Positions 41,317 to 50,138 of a stretch of DNA of 64,000 nucleotides are shown here, in pieces. The translations under genes were made by a program, and so were the position numbers. The stretch comes from CAYPKW01 sp964411425 (GTDB taxonomy: Bacteria; Pseudomonadota; Alphaproteobacteria; Dongiales; Dongiaceae). Where the stretch lies: assembly GCA_964411425.1 (NCBI GenBank), contig CAYPKW010000002.1:1-64000 (forward strand). Reading direction: 5' to 3'. Every line of letters begins with the position of its first letter. Position 1 is the first letter of the stretch. The notes under the pieces were generated by a model. It searched no databases and was not told the origin of the DNA. It saw only the letters and a program-made list of their open reading frames with translations.

Positions 41317-41787
41317 TCAGGATTTTTGCCGCATGAGCCGGGCATGCTCGCGCTGCCAGTCGCGGCGCTTCGCCGTCTCACGCTTGTCGCTCTTGCGCTT
41401 GCCCTTGGCGAGGCCGAGCTGCACTTTGGCAATGCCGCGCTCGTTGAAATAGATCGACAGCGGCACTAACGTCATGCCCTCGCGCTGCACGGCGCCGAGC
41501 AGCCGGTTCGCTTCGCGCCGGCGCACCAGCAGCTTGCGCGCCCGGCGGGGCGCGTGGTTGAAGCGGTTGGCGGCCTCGTACTCCGGAATGAAGGCGTTGA
41601 ACAAGTAAAGCTCGCCGCCCTGCTCGCCGGCAAAAGATTCGCCAATGCTGGCGCGACCTTGGCGAAGCGACTTCACCTCCGTTCCCAGCAGCGCCAGCCC
41701 CGCCTCCAGGGTGTCCTCGATGAAATAGTCGTGCCGGGCCTTGCGGTTCTGCGCCGCGACGCGCCCTGTGGGCCCGTGTTGCGCCAT
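41317..41787 (-). CDS. smpB: SsrA-binding protein SmpB
   Basis: 156 aa. It binds tmRNA and brings it to stalled ribosomes in trans-translation. The N-terminal half has NRKARHDYFIEDTLEAGLAL and GTEVKSLRQGRASIGESFA; the C-terminal tail LAKGKRKSDKRET/RRDWQRE is the basic helix that enters the mRNA channel. ATG 41787 starts two bases past the dapA stop, so both are likely co-transcribed. The ssrA RNA gene itself is not in this window. Confidence 0.96.
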   Translation of the reverse strand: MAQHGPTGRVAAQNRKARHDYFIEDTLEAGLALLGTEVKSLRQGRASIGESFAGEQGGELYLFNAFIPEYEAANRFNHAPRRARKLLVRRREANRLLGAVQREGMTLVPLSIYFNERGIAKVQLGLAKGKRKSDKRETAKRRDWQREHARLMRQKS

Positions 41788-41789
41788 GC

Positions 41790-42665
41790 CTAGTTGAGCA
41801 GCCCCGCCCCCTGCATCGCGCGGCGGACCTGGTCCTTCACCTGGTCCGCGATCTCGCACAACGGCAGGCGGACCTCGGGTGAGCACTTGCCGAGCAGGCT
41901 AGCCGCGTACTTGACCGGGCTGGGGCTGGTCTCGGCGAAGAGCGCGCGGTGCAACGGCATGATGCGCTCGTTGATCGACATGGCGCGGGCGACATCGCCG
42001 CCTTGCCAGGCGGCGTGCATGTCGGCGAGCGGACGCGGCGCCACGTTGGCGGTCACCGAGATGCAGCCCTGCCCGCCCTGGGCGAGGAACGGCAGGGCGG
42101 TGGCGTCCTCGCCGGAAAGCTGGCAGAACCGCGGCCCGATGGCGAGCCTGGTCAGCATCGGGCGCACCAGGTCCATGGTGGCGTCCTTGACGCCGACAAT
42201 GTTGGGAAGCTTCGCCAGCCGGGCCATGGTGTCGACCGACATGTCGACGACGCAGCGCGGCGGGATGTTGTAGATGAGGATCGGCAGATCGACGGCGTCG
42301 TGGATCGCCTTGAAGTGGCGGTACTGCCCCTCGGGCGTCGGCTTGTTGTAGTACGGCATGACGACGAGCGCCGCCGCGGCCCCGGCGGCCTTGGCATGGC
42401 GCGTCAGGTCGATCGCCTCGGCGGTCGAGTTCGACCCGGTGCCGGCGATCACCGGCACGCGGCCGGCCGCCGCCTCGATGCACAGCTCCACCACGCGCTT
42501 ATGTTCCGGGTGGCTCAGTGTCGGCGATTCGCCGGTGGTGCCGCAGGGCATCAGCGCGCTTGTGCCCTCGACGATCTGCCAGTCCACCAAGGCGCGAAAC
42601 GCCGATTCGTCCACCGCTCCGTTGCGGAACGGCGTGATGAGGGCGACGATCGACCCTTGGAACAT
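41790..42665 (-). CDS. dapA: 4-hydroxy-tetrahydrodipicolinate synthase
   Basis: 291 aa TIM barrel. First committed step to diaminopimelate and lysine: pyruvate plus aspartate semialdehyde. GSIVALITPFRNGAVDE and CGTTGESPTLSHPEHKRV are the N-terminal and aldehyde-binding motifs; the Schiff-base lysine is in NIVGVKDAT, and the catalytic Tyr in LIYNIPPR; MPYYNKPTPEGQY is also conserved. It is upstream of smpB on the same strand and divergent from the transglycosylase gene. Confidence 0.96.
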   Translation of the reverse strand: MFQGSIVALITPFRNGAVDESAFRALVDWQIVEGTSALMPCGTTGESPTLSHPEHKRVVELCIEAAAGRVPVIAGTGSNSTAEAIDLTRHAKAAGAAAALVVMPYYNKPTPEGQYRHFKAIHDAVDLPILIYNIPPRCVVDMSVDTMARLAKLPNIVGVKDATMDLVRPMLTRLAIGPRFCQLSGEDATALPFLAQGGQGCISVTANVAPRPLADMHAAWQGGDVARAMSINERIMPLHRALFAETSPSPVKYAASLLGKCSPEVRLPLCEIADQVKDQVRRAMQGAGLLN

Positions 42666-42814
42666 CTTACGGCTCCGGGCGCGATGGCAGGTGTCGGCAC
42701 GGGAACATAGCCAGCCTCGCCTCGCCGGGCAAGGCGAGGGTTGACCGCACAGGCGCCATCGCCGATGCTGGCCTCTCGCCCGCGCAACCGGTCGGCCGCG
42801 AAAGGGGGGTCGCC

Positions 42815-44779
42815 TTGTCGAGAGTTCTGGCGTCGCTCCTCGCTCTGTCGTTGATCGCCGGACCGACGGCAGCGGCGGAGAGCGCGTCGCTCTCGTCCAA
42901 GGACAAGAAGCTTTACCGCGCGGCCTTTGTGGCGGTCGACAAGGAGCGCTGGCAGGAGGCGCGCCGGCTTGCGGCCCAGGCCAAGAACCCGCTGCCGGCC
43001 AAGGTCATCCAGTGGCTCGACCTTGCCCGCCCAGGCCCCGGCCGGGCGTTCGAGGAGTATGCGACCTTCCTCGTCGCCAATCCGGACTGGCCGGACCGGG
43101 CGACGCTGCTGGCCCAGGCGGAGCGGGCCATGCCGGACGGGCTGCCGACGGCGAGGATCATCGCCTGGTTCGGCCCGCGCCCGCCGGCGACCCTGGAGGG
43201 CGCCACCCAGCTCGCCCAGGCGCTGACCGAGCGCCGGCAGGCGGAGCAAGCGCGCCAGATCGCACGCGACGGCTGGGTGCGGCTCGACGGCGGCGAGGCA
43301 GGCGAGCGGAAGTTCCTGGGAAGCCTCGCCAGCAGCCTCACGCCCGCCGATCATGTCGCGCGGCTCGACCGGCTGCTATGGGAGGAGAAGGACGAGGCCG
43401 CGAAGCGCATGCTGCCGCTGGTCGATGCGGGACACAGGGCGCTGGCGATCGCGCGGCTGCGCCTGATGCAAGGGACGCCGGGCGTGGATGCGGCGCTCGC
43501 CAAGATTCCGGAGGCGCTGCGCGGCGATCCAGGCCTGCTGTACGACCGCGCCCGTTGGCATCGGCGCAGCGGCAACTTCCCGGCGGCCGCCGACTTGCTC
43601 GACGAGTTTCCCGCCGTGCCCTGGCGAGAGAAGCTGTGGCCGGAGTTGGAAGACGCGGCGCGGCGCGCGCTCGACCGGGGCGACATCTCACTCGCCTATC
43701 GCCTGGCAAGCGCGCATGGCACCAACGCCGGCACGCCTTTCCTGGAAGGCGAATGGCTGGCTGGCTGGGTTGCTCTCCGCTTCCTGCAAGAGCACCAAAC
43801 CGCTCTCGACCACTTCCAGCGCCTCCACAAAGGCGCCACGTCGAGCATCAGCAAGTCGCGCGGCGCCTACTGGGCCGGGCGCGCCGCGGAGGAACTGGGC
43901 GACAAGGAGCAGGCGCGGCAATCCTACTTGGCGGCGGCCGAGAGCCTGACCGCCTACTACGGACAGCTCGCCGCCCACCGATTGGGCCGCGCCGAGCAGG
44001 TCCGCTTCGCCGCCATGCCCAGCCCCACGGGACAGGAGACGGCGGCGTTCGAACAGCGCGAACTGGTGCGCGCCGCGCGTCTTCTCGGCGTTCTCGGCCG
44101 AAGCGACCAGGCGAAGCCGCTGGTGATGCACTTACAAGAGCTGGCCCGGACACCGGCCGAGAGCCGGTTAGCGGCGGACTTGGCCAAGGACCTCAACCGC
44201 GACGATGTCGCGCACGCCGTGGCGAAGCTGGCGCGCCAAAGGGGCGGCGTCGAGATGATCGATCACCTGTTCCCATTGCGCCGCCTGCCCAAGGGCGGGC
44301 CGCTCGAGGATCCCTTGATTCTGTCGGTGCTGCGCCAGGAAAGCGGCTTCGAGACGGATGCGGTAAGCCCGGCCGGGGCGCTCGGCCTCATGCAACTCAT
44401 GCCGGCCACGGCGAGACAGGTGGCCAAGGCGATCGGCGTCAAGTACAAGAAATCCCGCCTCACCGCCGACGCCGACTACAACATCAGGCTCGGGCGGGCC
44501 TATCTCGACCAGTTGGTGCGGCAGTACGGGGGATCGTATGTGCTGGCCCTCGCCGCGTACAATGCCGGGCCGACGCGCGTCGCCGAGTGGCGTGCGCGCC
44601 ATGGCGACCCGCGCGACCCGGGGGTCGACGTGATCGATTGGGTGGAAAGCATCCCGCTGTCGGAGACGAGGAACTATGTGCAGCGGGTGATGGAAGGCCT
44701 GCAGGTCTATCGCCAGCGCGTCGCCAAGACCCAGGTGGCGCTGCGGCTCGAGCAAGACCTCAACCGCGCGGCGCCCTGA
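42815..44779 (+). CDS. soluble lytic murein transglycosylase (Slt-like)
   Basis: 654 aa from TTG 42815, which has a strong AAAGGGGGG site before it. A signal peptide (LASLLALSLIAGPTAAA) leads to the periplasm. About 430 residues of helical superhelix (TPR-like, in the manner of Slt70) precede the C-terminal SLT domain with catalytic Glu509 in RQESGFETDAVSPAGALG; LMQLMPATA and LALAAYNAGPTRV are the other SLT motifs. It cleaves glycan strands to 1,6-anhydromuropeptides. It opens a plus-strand run of four genes. Confidence 0.93.
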   Translation: MSRVLASLLALSLIAGPTAAAESASLSSKDKKLYRAAFVAVDKERWQEARRLAAQAKNPLPAKVIQWLDLARPGPGRAFEEYATFLVANPDWPDRATLLAQAERAMPDGLPTARIIAWFGPRPPATLEGATQLAQALTERRQAEQARQIARDGWVRLDGGEAGERKFLGSLASSLTPADHVARLDRLLWEEKDEAAKRMLPLVDAGHRALAIARLRLMQGTPGVDAALAKIPEALRGDPGLLYDRARWHRRSGNFPAAADLLDEFPAVPWREKLWPELEDAARRALDRGDISLAYRLASAHGTNAGTPFLEGEWLAGWVALRFLQEHQTALDHFQRLHKGATSSISKSRGAYWAGRAAEELGDKEQARQSYLAAAESLTAYYGQLAAHRLGRAEQVRFAAMPSPTGQETAAFEQRELVRAARLLGVLGRSDQAKPLVMHLQELARTPAESRLAADLAKDLNRDDVAHAVAKLARQRGGVEMIDHLFPLRRLPKGGPLEDPLILSVLRQESGFETDAVSPAGALGLMQLMPATARQVAKAIGVKYKKSRLTADADYNIRLGRAYLDQLVRQYGGSYVLALAAYNAGPTRVAEWRARHGDPRDPGVDVIDWVESIPLSETRNYVQRVMEGLQVYRQRVAKTQVALRLEQDLNRAAP

Positions 44780-44787
44780 GCGGCCCC

Positions 44788-45480
44788 ATGATCTCGCCCG
44801 TCGCGGCCTGCGTGTTCGACGCCTATGGCACGCTGTTCGACGTCGCCTCGGCCGCGGCCAAGTGCCGCGGCGCGCTCGGCGACAAGGCGACGGCCCTGGC
44901 GGCGCTGTGGCGCCAGAAGCAGCTCGAATACACATGGTTGCGCAGTCTGATGGGGGCGCACGCCGATTTCCGGCAGGTGACGGAAGACGGGCTCGATTTC
45001 GCGCTCTCGCACCTCGGCATCGACGGCGAGAGCGGGCGGATACGCGAGCGGCTACTGCAGCTCTACATGACCCTCGACGCTTTTCCCGAAGTTCCGGCGA
45101 CGCTCGCGGCCTTGCGCCGCGCCGGCGTCGTTTCGGCCATCCTGTCGAACGGCAGCCCCGCCATGCTGGCCGCCGCCGTGAGGAGCGCCGGCATCGAAGG
45201 ATATCTCGATCATGTGCTGTCGGTCGAAGAGGTCGGCATATACAAGCCGCATCCCTCGGTCTACCGCCTGGCGGCCGACCGCCTGCGCCAGCCGCCTGCC
45301 CGCATCTGCTTCATTAGCGCCAACGGATGGGACGCGGCGGGCGCCGCCCGCTTCGGCTTTCGCACCGTGCTGATCGGTCGTACCCGGCAGACCCGCGAAC
45401 GGCTGCCCGCCGCGCCCGAGGCGGAGATTGCGTCGCTGGCGGAGCTGCCCGCGCTGATCGGCGTCGCGAGCGCCCATTGA
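44788..45480 (+). CDS. HAD-family hydrolase, (S)-2-haloacid dehalogenase-like
   Basis: 230 aa. Motif I is FDAYGTLFD with nucleophile Asp11; motif II is ILSNGSPAML; the lysine is in IYKPHPSVY; motif IV is ISANGWDAAGA. FDAYGTLFD, the NGSP motif and the SANGWDAAGA region are those of haloacid dehalogenase type II rather than phosphoglycolate phosphatase. The true substrate is unknown. It begins eight bases after the transglycosylase and its stop overlaps the start of the next gene. Confidence 0.87.
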   Translation: MISPVAACVFDAYGTLFDVASAAAKCRGALGDKATALAALWRQKQLEYTWLRSLMGAHADFRQVTEDGLDFALSHLGIDGESGRIRERLLQLYMTLDAFPEVPATLAALRRAGVVSAILSNGSPAMLAAAVRSAGIEGYLDHVLSVEEVGIYKPHPSVYRLAADRLRQPPARICFISANGWDAAGAARFGFRTVLIGRTRQTRERLPAAPEAEIASLAELPALIGVASAH

Positions 45481-46346
45481 CGATCACGCCCGAGAATGGC
45501 GAGGGATATGTTGGCCGCACCTATCGGGCGCAGGACGACCTCCAGCTCTATTACCGTGAATACGGCGATGCGCGATCGAAGCGCACGCCGCTGCTGTGCC
45601 TCGCCGGTCTCACGCGCAACTGCCGCGATTACCACGCGCTCGCGCGCCGATTGTGCGGCGCGCGCCGGATCGTGTGCCCGGACTATCGCGGGCGCGGGCT
45701 CTCGGCGCGCGACGCGAACTGGCGCAACTACCAGCCTCACGTCTACGTCGAAGATATCCGGCACTTGATGGCCGTCGCCGACCTCTGCCGCGTGGTCGTC
45801 CTGGGCACTTCGCTTGGCGGGCTGCTCGCCATGGCTCTCGCGGTGGCGCGGCCCGGCGCGATTGCCGGCGCGATCATCAACGACATCGGGCCGGACGTGG
45901 CCGGCACCGGGCTCGGGCGCATTCGCGACTATATCGGCCGCGATCGTCCGCAGCGCGATTGGCCGGGCGCCGTCGCGGAGCTGAAACGGCTGTTCCCCAA
46001 CATGGCCTACGACAGCGAAGCCAAGTGGCGCGGCTTCGCGGAGCGCACCTATCGGCGCGGCCGCGACGACCTGCTGCATTTCGACTGGGACGTGGCGTTG
46101 GTGCGCTCGCTCGACCGGCCCGGCCGGCTGCCCGACCTTTGGCCCATGTTCCGCGCGCTCCGCCCACTGCCGGTGCTGGCTTTACGCGGCGAGCACTCCG
46201 ACGTGCTGTCGGCGGCGACCTTCGAGCGAATGGCGCGGGAACACCCGCGACTCGACACCGCCATCATTGCCGACGCGGGCCATGCACCCGAGCTGAACGA
46301 GCCGGAATCGGTGCACGCGATCGATGGCTACCTTACCCAGGTCTGA
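45477..46346 (+). CDS. alpha/beta hydrolase
   Basis: 289 aa from TTG 45477 (TTGA overlap with the HAD gene). LLCLAGLTRNCRDY is the oxyanion loop, VCPDYRGRGLS follows, the nucleophile Ser is in LGTSLGGLLAM, the acid region is ALRGEHSDVLS, and the catalytic His is in ADAGHAPEL. It resembles the hydrolase at 8702. The role is unspecified; the frame upstream of 45477 lies inside the HAD gene. Confidence 0.85.
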   Translation: MTITPENGEGYVGRTYRAQDDLQLYYREYGDARSKRTPLLCLAGLTRNCRDYHALARRLCGARRIVCPDYRGRGLSARDANWRNYQPHVYVEDIRHLMAVADLCRVVVLGTSLGGLLAMALAVARPGAIAGAIINDIGPDVAGTGLGRIRDYIGRDRPQRDWPGAVAELKRLFPNMAYDSEAKWRGFAERTYRRGRDDLLHFDWDVALVRSLDRPGRLPDLWPMFRALRPLPVLALRGEHSDVLSAATFERMAREHPRLDTAIIADAGHAPELNEPESVHAIDGYLTQV

Positions 46347-47343
46347 CGACGTGCCGCCGGCCATGCTGCCCGACGCGGCCGCGATCGCCGCCGCCGCCGA
46401 GCGCATCAGGGGACGCGCGGTCGAGACGCCCCTCCTGGAATCGGCCGAGCTCAACGCGCGCTGTGGCGGGCGCCTACTGTTGAAGGCGGAGACATTGCAA
46501 CGCACCGGCTCCTTCAAGTTCCGCGGCGCCTACAACAAGGTGGCACTCCTCGCCGCCGCCACACCGAGGCCCAACGCCATCATCGCCTACTCCTCGGGCA
46601 ATCATGCCCAAGGCGTGGCGGCGGCGGCGGCGCTGGTCGGCATACCGGCGGCGATCGTCATGCCGTCGGACGCGCCGGCGATCAAGCTCGCCAATACCCG
46701 GGCGCTGGGAGCCGAAGTGGTGCTCTACGATCGCCGCCGCGAGAAGCGCGAGGAGGTAGCTGAAACCTTGCTGGCCGAACGCGGCGGCGCGCTGGTGCGT
46801 CCGTACGACGATCCCGACGTGATCGCCGGCCAGGGCACCGTGGGCCGCGAGATGGCGGCGCAGGCCGCGGCGCGGGGCGCCGCCTTCGACAGCGTGCTGG
46901 TGCCGTGCGGCGGCGGCGGGCTGATCGCCGGCGTGGCGCTGGCGCTCGGCGCGGCGAGCCCGGCCGCCCGTGTCTATGCGGTCGAGCCGGAAGGCTTCGA
47001 CGACACAGGGCGCTCGTTGGCGGCCGGCGAGCGCCTCGGCAATGCCGTCGGCGCGCTCACCTCGTGCGACGCGCTGATGGCGGCGACGCCGGGCCGGCTC
47101 ACATTCGCCATCAATCGCCGGCTGCTGGCGGGAGGCATCGCGGTCGGCGACGACGAGGTGGCCGCCGCCATGGCCTACGCGTTCCGCGTCCTCAAGCTGG
47201 TGATCGAGCCGGGCGGCGCCGTCGGTCTGGCCGCGGCGCTGGCGGGCAGGATCGACTGCCGCGGCCAAACCGTCGGCATCGTCTGTTCGGGCGCCAACGT
47301 GGACCCCGAGCGCTTCTGCCGCGCCATCAGAGAGGACCGTTAG
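46324..47343 (+). CDS. threonine/serine dehydratase-like PLP enzyme (no ACT domain)
   Basis: 339 aa, fold-type II. PLP Lys65 is in RTGSFKFRGAYNKV; SSGNHAQGVAAAA and VPCGGGGLIAGVAL are the asparagine and phosphate loops; VCSGANVD is near the end. It lacks the C-terminal ACT domain of the enzyme at 14804, so it resembles catabolic threonine dehydratase or serine/threo-3-hydroxyaspartate dehydratase. ATG 46324 overlaps the previous gene by 23 bases; GTG 46351 and ATG 46363 are alternatives and the latter fits the usual N-terminus well. Confidence 0.87.
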   Translation: MATLPRSDDVPPAMLPDAAAIAAAAERIRGRAVETPLLESAELNARCGGRLLLKAETLQRTGSFKFRGAYNKVALLAAATPRPNAIIAYSSGNHAQGVAAAAALVGIPAAIVMPSDAPAIKLANTRALGAEVVLYDRRREKREEVAETLLAERGGALVRPYDDPDVIAGQGTVGREMAAQAAARGAAFDSVLVPCGGGGLIAGVALALGAASPAARVYAVEPEGFDDTGRSLAAGERLGNAVGALTSCDALMAATPGRLTFAINRRLLAGGIAVGDDEVAAAMAYAFRVLKLVIEPGGAVGLAAALAGRIDCRGQTVGIVCSGANVDPERFCRAIREDR

Positions 47344-47371
47344 GCGCCGAGCACCGCTTCCGGACGAGCCT

Positions 47372-47640
47372 AGAGCCTATCTCGGCCAGATGGGATCGCT
47401 CTGCCAGAGCGATTTTCGGCAAGGGCCAGAAAGGGGCCGCAGGGCATAGCGAGCTACGGCCAAGGCCCCTGACGCCGCCCTTGCCGAAAAGCGCCTGGCC
47501 CCGAAGGGGTTTGCCGGCGGCGGGCGCCCGCGGCGTCAGAGCGTTTGCCCGATGCCCGGCATCGGGCGGCGCGCTCTTCCTGGCGGGTCGCCGCGCCGCC
47601 GAGCAAACAGAGCCGGTTCCATCTGGCCGAGATAGGCTCT
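47372..47640. mobile_element. MITE-like element, copy B
   Basis: 269 bp bounded by inverted repeats: left AGAGCCTATCTCGGCCAGAT, right end reading inward the same. The interior is highly similar to copy A (32420-32728), including inner inverted arms TTTTCGGCAAGGGC and GCCCTTGCCGAAAA, but without the 40-bp nested palindrome. It lies between convergent genes and could act there as a transcription end. Flanks (CTA/TGG) no longer show a target duplication. Confidence 0.85.
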
Positions 47641-47649
47641 GGGTCAGCG

Positions 47650-48117
47650 TTACTTGCGCCCGACGGTCTGCATGCCGGGGAGCGTCTGCACGCTTGCCAG
47701 CGGTGGCATCGTTACCGGCTGCGGCCCGGCCTTGTCCTTCACCAGCGCCATCTTCGGGTCGACGCCCTCGCTCCGCTTGATATCGCCTTCGACATAGGCG
47801 CCCGCCTCGATCGACAGGGTCTGATGCATGATGTTCGACAGCACCCGGGCGGTCTTAGCGAGCGTCACGGTGGTCGCCTTCACCGTCCCGCCGGAGACGG
47901 TGCCGTAGATGCGTACCGTGTCCGCCGAAAGCGAGCCGCGCACCTCGGCGCCCTCGCCCACCGTGATGCTGCGGCTGTGAATGTCGCCTTCGACGATGCC
48001 ATCCACCTGGATGTCGCCGCTGCCGACGACGTCGCCGGTAATCCGCAGGTCAGCGCTGATAATCGTCGGTGCTTGATTCTTGGCCGGCGTCTTCGCTGCA
48101 TCGGGAGGAGGGGCCAT
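47650..48117 (-). CDS. bactofilin
   Basis: 155 aa. A central right-handed beta-helix of the bactofilin (DUF583) family: ISADLRITGDVVGSGDIQVD, VEGDIHSRSITVGEGAEVRG and further short repeats of hydrophobic-x-G. Disordered Pro/Ala ends flank it. Bactofilins polymerise without nucleotide and scaffold cell-wall enzymes. ATG 48117 starts eight bases after the stop of the M23 peptidase gene, a pairing (bactofilin with LytM-type peptidase) often seen and thought to be functional. Confidence 0.92.
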   Translation of the reverse strand: MAPPPDAAKTPAKNQAPTIISADLRITGDVVGSGDIQVDGIVEGDIHSRSITVGEGAEVRGSLSADTVRIYGTVSGGTVKATTVTLAKTARVLSNIMHQTLSIEAGAYVEGDIKRSEGVDPKMALVKDKAGPQPVTMPPLASVQTLPGMQTVGRK

Positions 48118-48124
48118 GGGTCTG

Positions 48125-49882
48125 CTAACCTTTGAAAACGTATCTGCCAGCCTTGAGGAACGGCATCGGATCGCGGGGTACGCCATCCACCAGGATTTCG
48201 AAGTGGATGTGCGGCCCGGTGCTGCGGCCCGAACTGCCGAGAAGCCCGATCTTCTGCCGGTAGTCGACCACTTGTCCAGCCTTTACCGAGATTGCCTTCA
48301 TGTGGCCGTAGACGGTGCGAATCCCGAGACCATGATCGATCGTCACCGTACGGCCGTAATTGCCGCGCCATCCGGCGAACACGACCTTGCCCGGCGCCGT
48401 GCTCAAAATCGGCGTGCCGGCCGCGGCCGACAAATCGAGGCCCTCATGCACGCCCAGCCGACCGTTGAACGGGTCCTTGCGCTTACCGAACAGGCTGCTG
48501 ATCGAATAATGGTCGATGGGCGCCGTCAGCGGCAACGAGCGCAGCACGAACTGCAGGCGCTCCCAACGCTCGACTTCGTCGTCGAGGCTGGCGACGCTGG
48601 CCAGCATGAGTTGCGAGAGCCCGCCCTCGGCCGCCAGAGCCGCCGGCACGAACGGACCGCCCCGGCCGGGCAGCTCGTCGGCGGCGCGGCCCAGCAGTTT
48701 GTCGACCTCGAGCCCGGTCATGGCCACCGTCTTCTCGATCAGATTGACGCCGTCGCGCGTGCGCTCGACGATGCTTTGAACGAAGTCGTCCTGCGCGCTC
48801 TCGATCACCGTCAGTCGCTCCTCGAGCTCGCCGACGCGGCCGTTCAATTCCGTGCGCGCCGCGTGCAGGGCATTGCGCTGGCCGATGACCGCGGCCAGCG
48901 CTTGCTGCGCCGCTTCGCCCTCCTGTTCCAATGTCTTCTTGTCGCCGCGGACGGCTTCCAGCTCGACGGTGAGCTGGGCCACCTGCTGTTCGAGCTGCGA
49001 CTTGTCGCCGCCGACCGCGTCGAGCTGCTGCGACAGCGTCTCGGCACGCTGCTCGAGATTGGCGCGCACGTCGCGCGTGGTGTCGAGCTGGCGGCCTAGG
49101 CTGGCGATCTGGTCGTTCAGCCGCGCCTGGTTGGCAATGAAAGTGCCCTCGCTGCGCTCGGCATCGGCGAGGCGCTCGCGCAGGCTCACCAAGGTCATGG
49201 CCAGGCTGCCGTGCTGATTCGAGGCATTGTCGAGACGGCCCTGCACGTCCTCCAGTTGGCCGGCGATGCGACGGCGCATCTCGACGACACGATCGGCCTC
49301 GTCCTCCGACAGGCGAAGGCGCTCCTTCAGCTCGGCAAGGTTGCCCGTGAGCGCCTGCTCGGAAGTCTTCAGCTTATTCTTGAATTCGGCCGGGTCGGCG
49401 TTCGTCTGCCCGCTGAGGTCGAGCAGCCTGCGCAGCCCCGCCTCGTACGCCAGCGTGCCGTCGACCGACGGCGCCGTCGGATCCGACTGGATCAGCTTGC
49501 GCAGCGGGTTGGACTCCTGACGCCCGGCGGCGTCGCCGAACAGGCCCAACACGTCCGACTGCTTCTCGCCCAAGCCATCGGCCAGCCGGGCAAACTGGTC
49601 GTAGTAGTCGGCCAACTCGTTCAGCATTCCGATGTACGCCGTCTTCGCCTGATCCCGTTCGGCGTCGAGCGCGACGAGGCGGTGATCCTCGAGGATGACG
49701 CCCACCGAGGAGAAGGCCACCCAACCGACGGCGCCGACCATAGCACCGGCGAGCGCCACCTGCAGGCGCGGGGTCAAGGTGAGATAGCGAACCCGGCCTT
49801 CGGAGCGGATGAGGATTTCCCGCGCGGCGAAGACCCTTTGGACAAGACCGGACATGGTTCCCCACGTCTTCCGGATTGTCAT
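48125..49882 (-). CDS. M23-family (LytM/DipM-like) peptidase with long coiled coil
   Basis: 585 aa. One membrane segment near residues 40-60 (LQVALAGAMVGAVGWVAFSSV) anchors it; residues about 150-350 are heptad-rich coiled coil. The C-terminal M23 domain has HEGLDLSAAAGTPI, TIDHGLGIRTVYGHM and STGPHIHFEILVDG. The first zinc ligand motif, normally H-x-G-x-D, is present as HEGLD, and HIHFE closes it, so it may be catalytic. It probably acts on peptidoglycan cross-links. ATG 49882 has GGGGGAG before it; 49906 is an alternative. Paired with bactofilin downstream. Confidence 0.92.
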   Translation of the reverse strand: MTIRKTWGTMSGLVQRVFAAREILIRSEGRVRYLTLTPRLQVALAGAMVGAVGWVAFSSVGVILEDHRLVALDAERDQAKTAYIGMLNELADYYDQFARLADGLGEKQSDVLGLFGDAAGRQESNPLRKLIQSDPTAPSVDGTLAYEAGLRRLLDLSGQTNADPAEFKNKLKTSEQALTGNLAELKERLRLSEDEADRVVEMRRRIAGQLEDVQGRLDNASNQHGSLAMTLVSLRERLADAERSEGTFIANQARLNDQIASLGRQLDTTRDVRANLEQRAETLSQQLDAVGGDKSQLEQQVAQLTVELEAVRGDKKTLEQEGEAAQQALAAVIGQRNALHAARTELNGRVGELEERLTVIESAQDDFVQSIVERTRDGVNLIEKTVAMTGLEVDKLLGRAADELPGRGGPFVPAALAAEGGLSQLMLASVASLDDEVERWERLQFVLRSLPLTAPIDHYSISSLFGKRKDPFNGRLGVHEGLDLSAAAGTPILSTAPGKVVFAGWRGNYGRTVTIDHGLGIRTVYGHMKAISVKAGQVVDYRQKIGLLGSSGRSTGPHIHFEILVDGVPRDPMPFLKAGRYVFKG

Positions 49883-49906
49883 GCTTCGCCGTCTCCCCCG
49901 TTGCAC

Positions 49907-50138
49907 TGGCCTCGACGCTATCGGCCGAGACGCCGCCTCGATGACGCTAAGCTACCTGCGGCCGGTCGCGGTCGTATAAACGAACTTCCCTTTTCGATGC
50001 CACCCTGGCTTGCATCGTCGGGTCAATGCAGCCGTCGCCGTGCGGCGCCGGCCCGAGAGATCGACGGTAGCCGCACTACCGCCGACATGCAAGCCAAAAT
50101 GCTCGTTACAACTCAGTCGGTTAACGAGTGGGATCTGG
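49907..50138. other. intergenic region between cysNC and the M23 peptidase gene
   Basis: 232 bp with no convincing gene, promoter or hairpin-plus-T-run terminator. Inverted pieces (GGCTTGCAT at about 50008 and ATGCAAGCC at about 50089) could pair. Confidence 0.4.

Noticed and set aside
42716..42740. CCTCGCC/GGCGAGG hairpin as a terminator
   Set aside because: There is no T-run after it, and it lies between divergent genes where a terminator is not expected.
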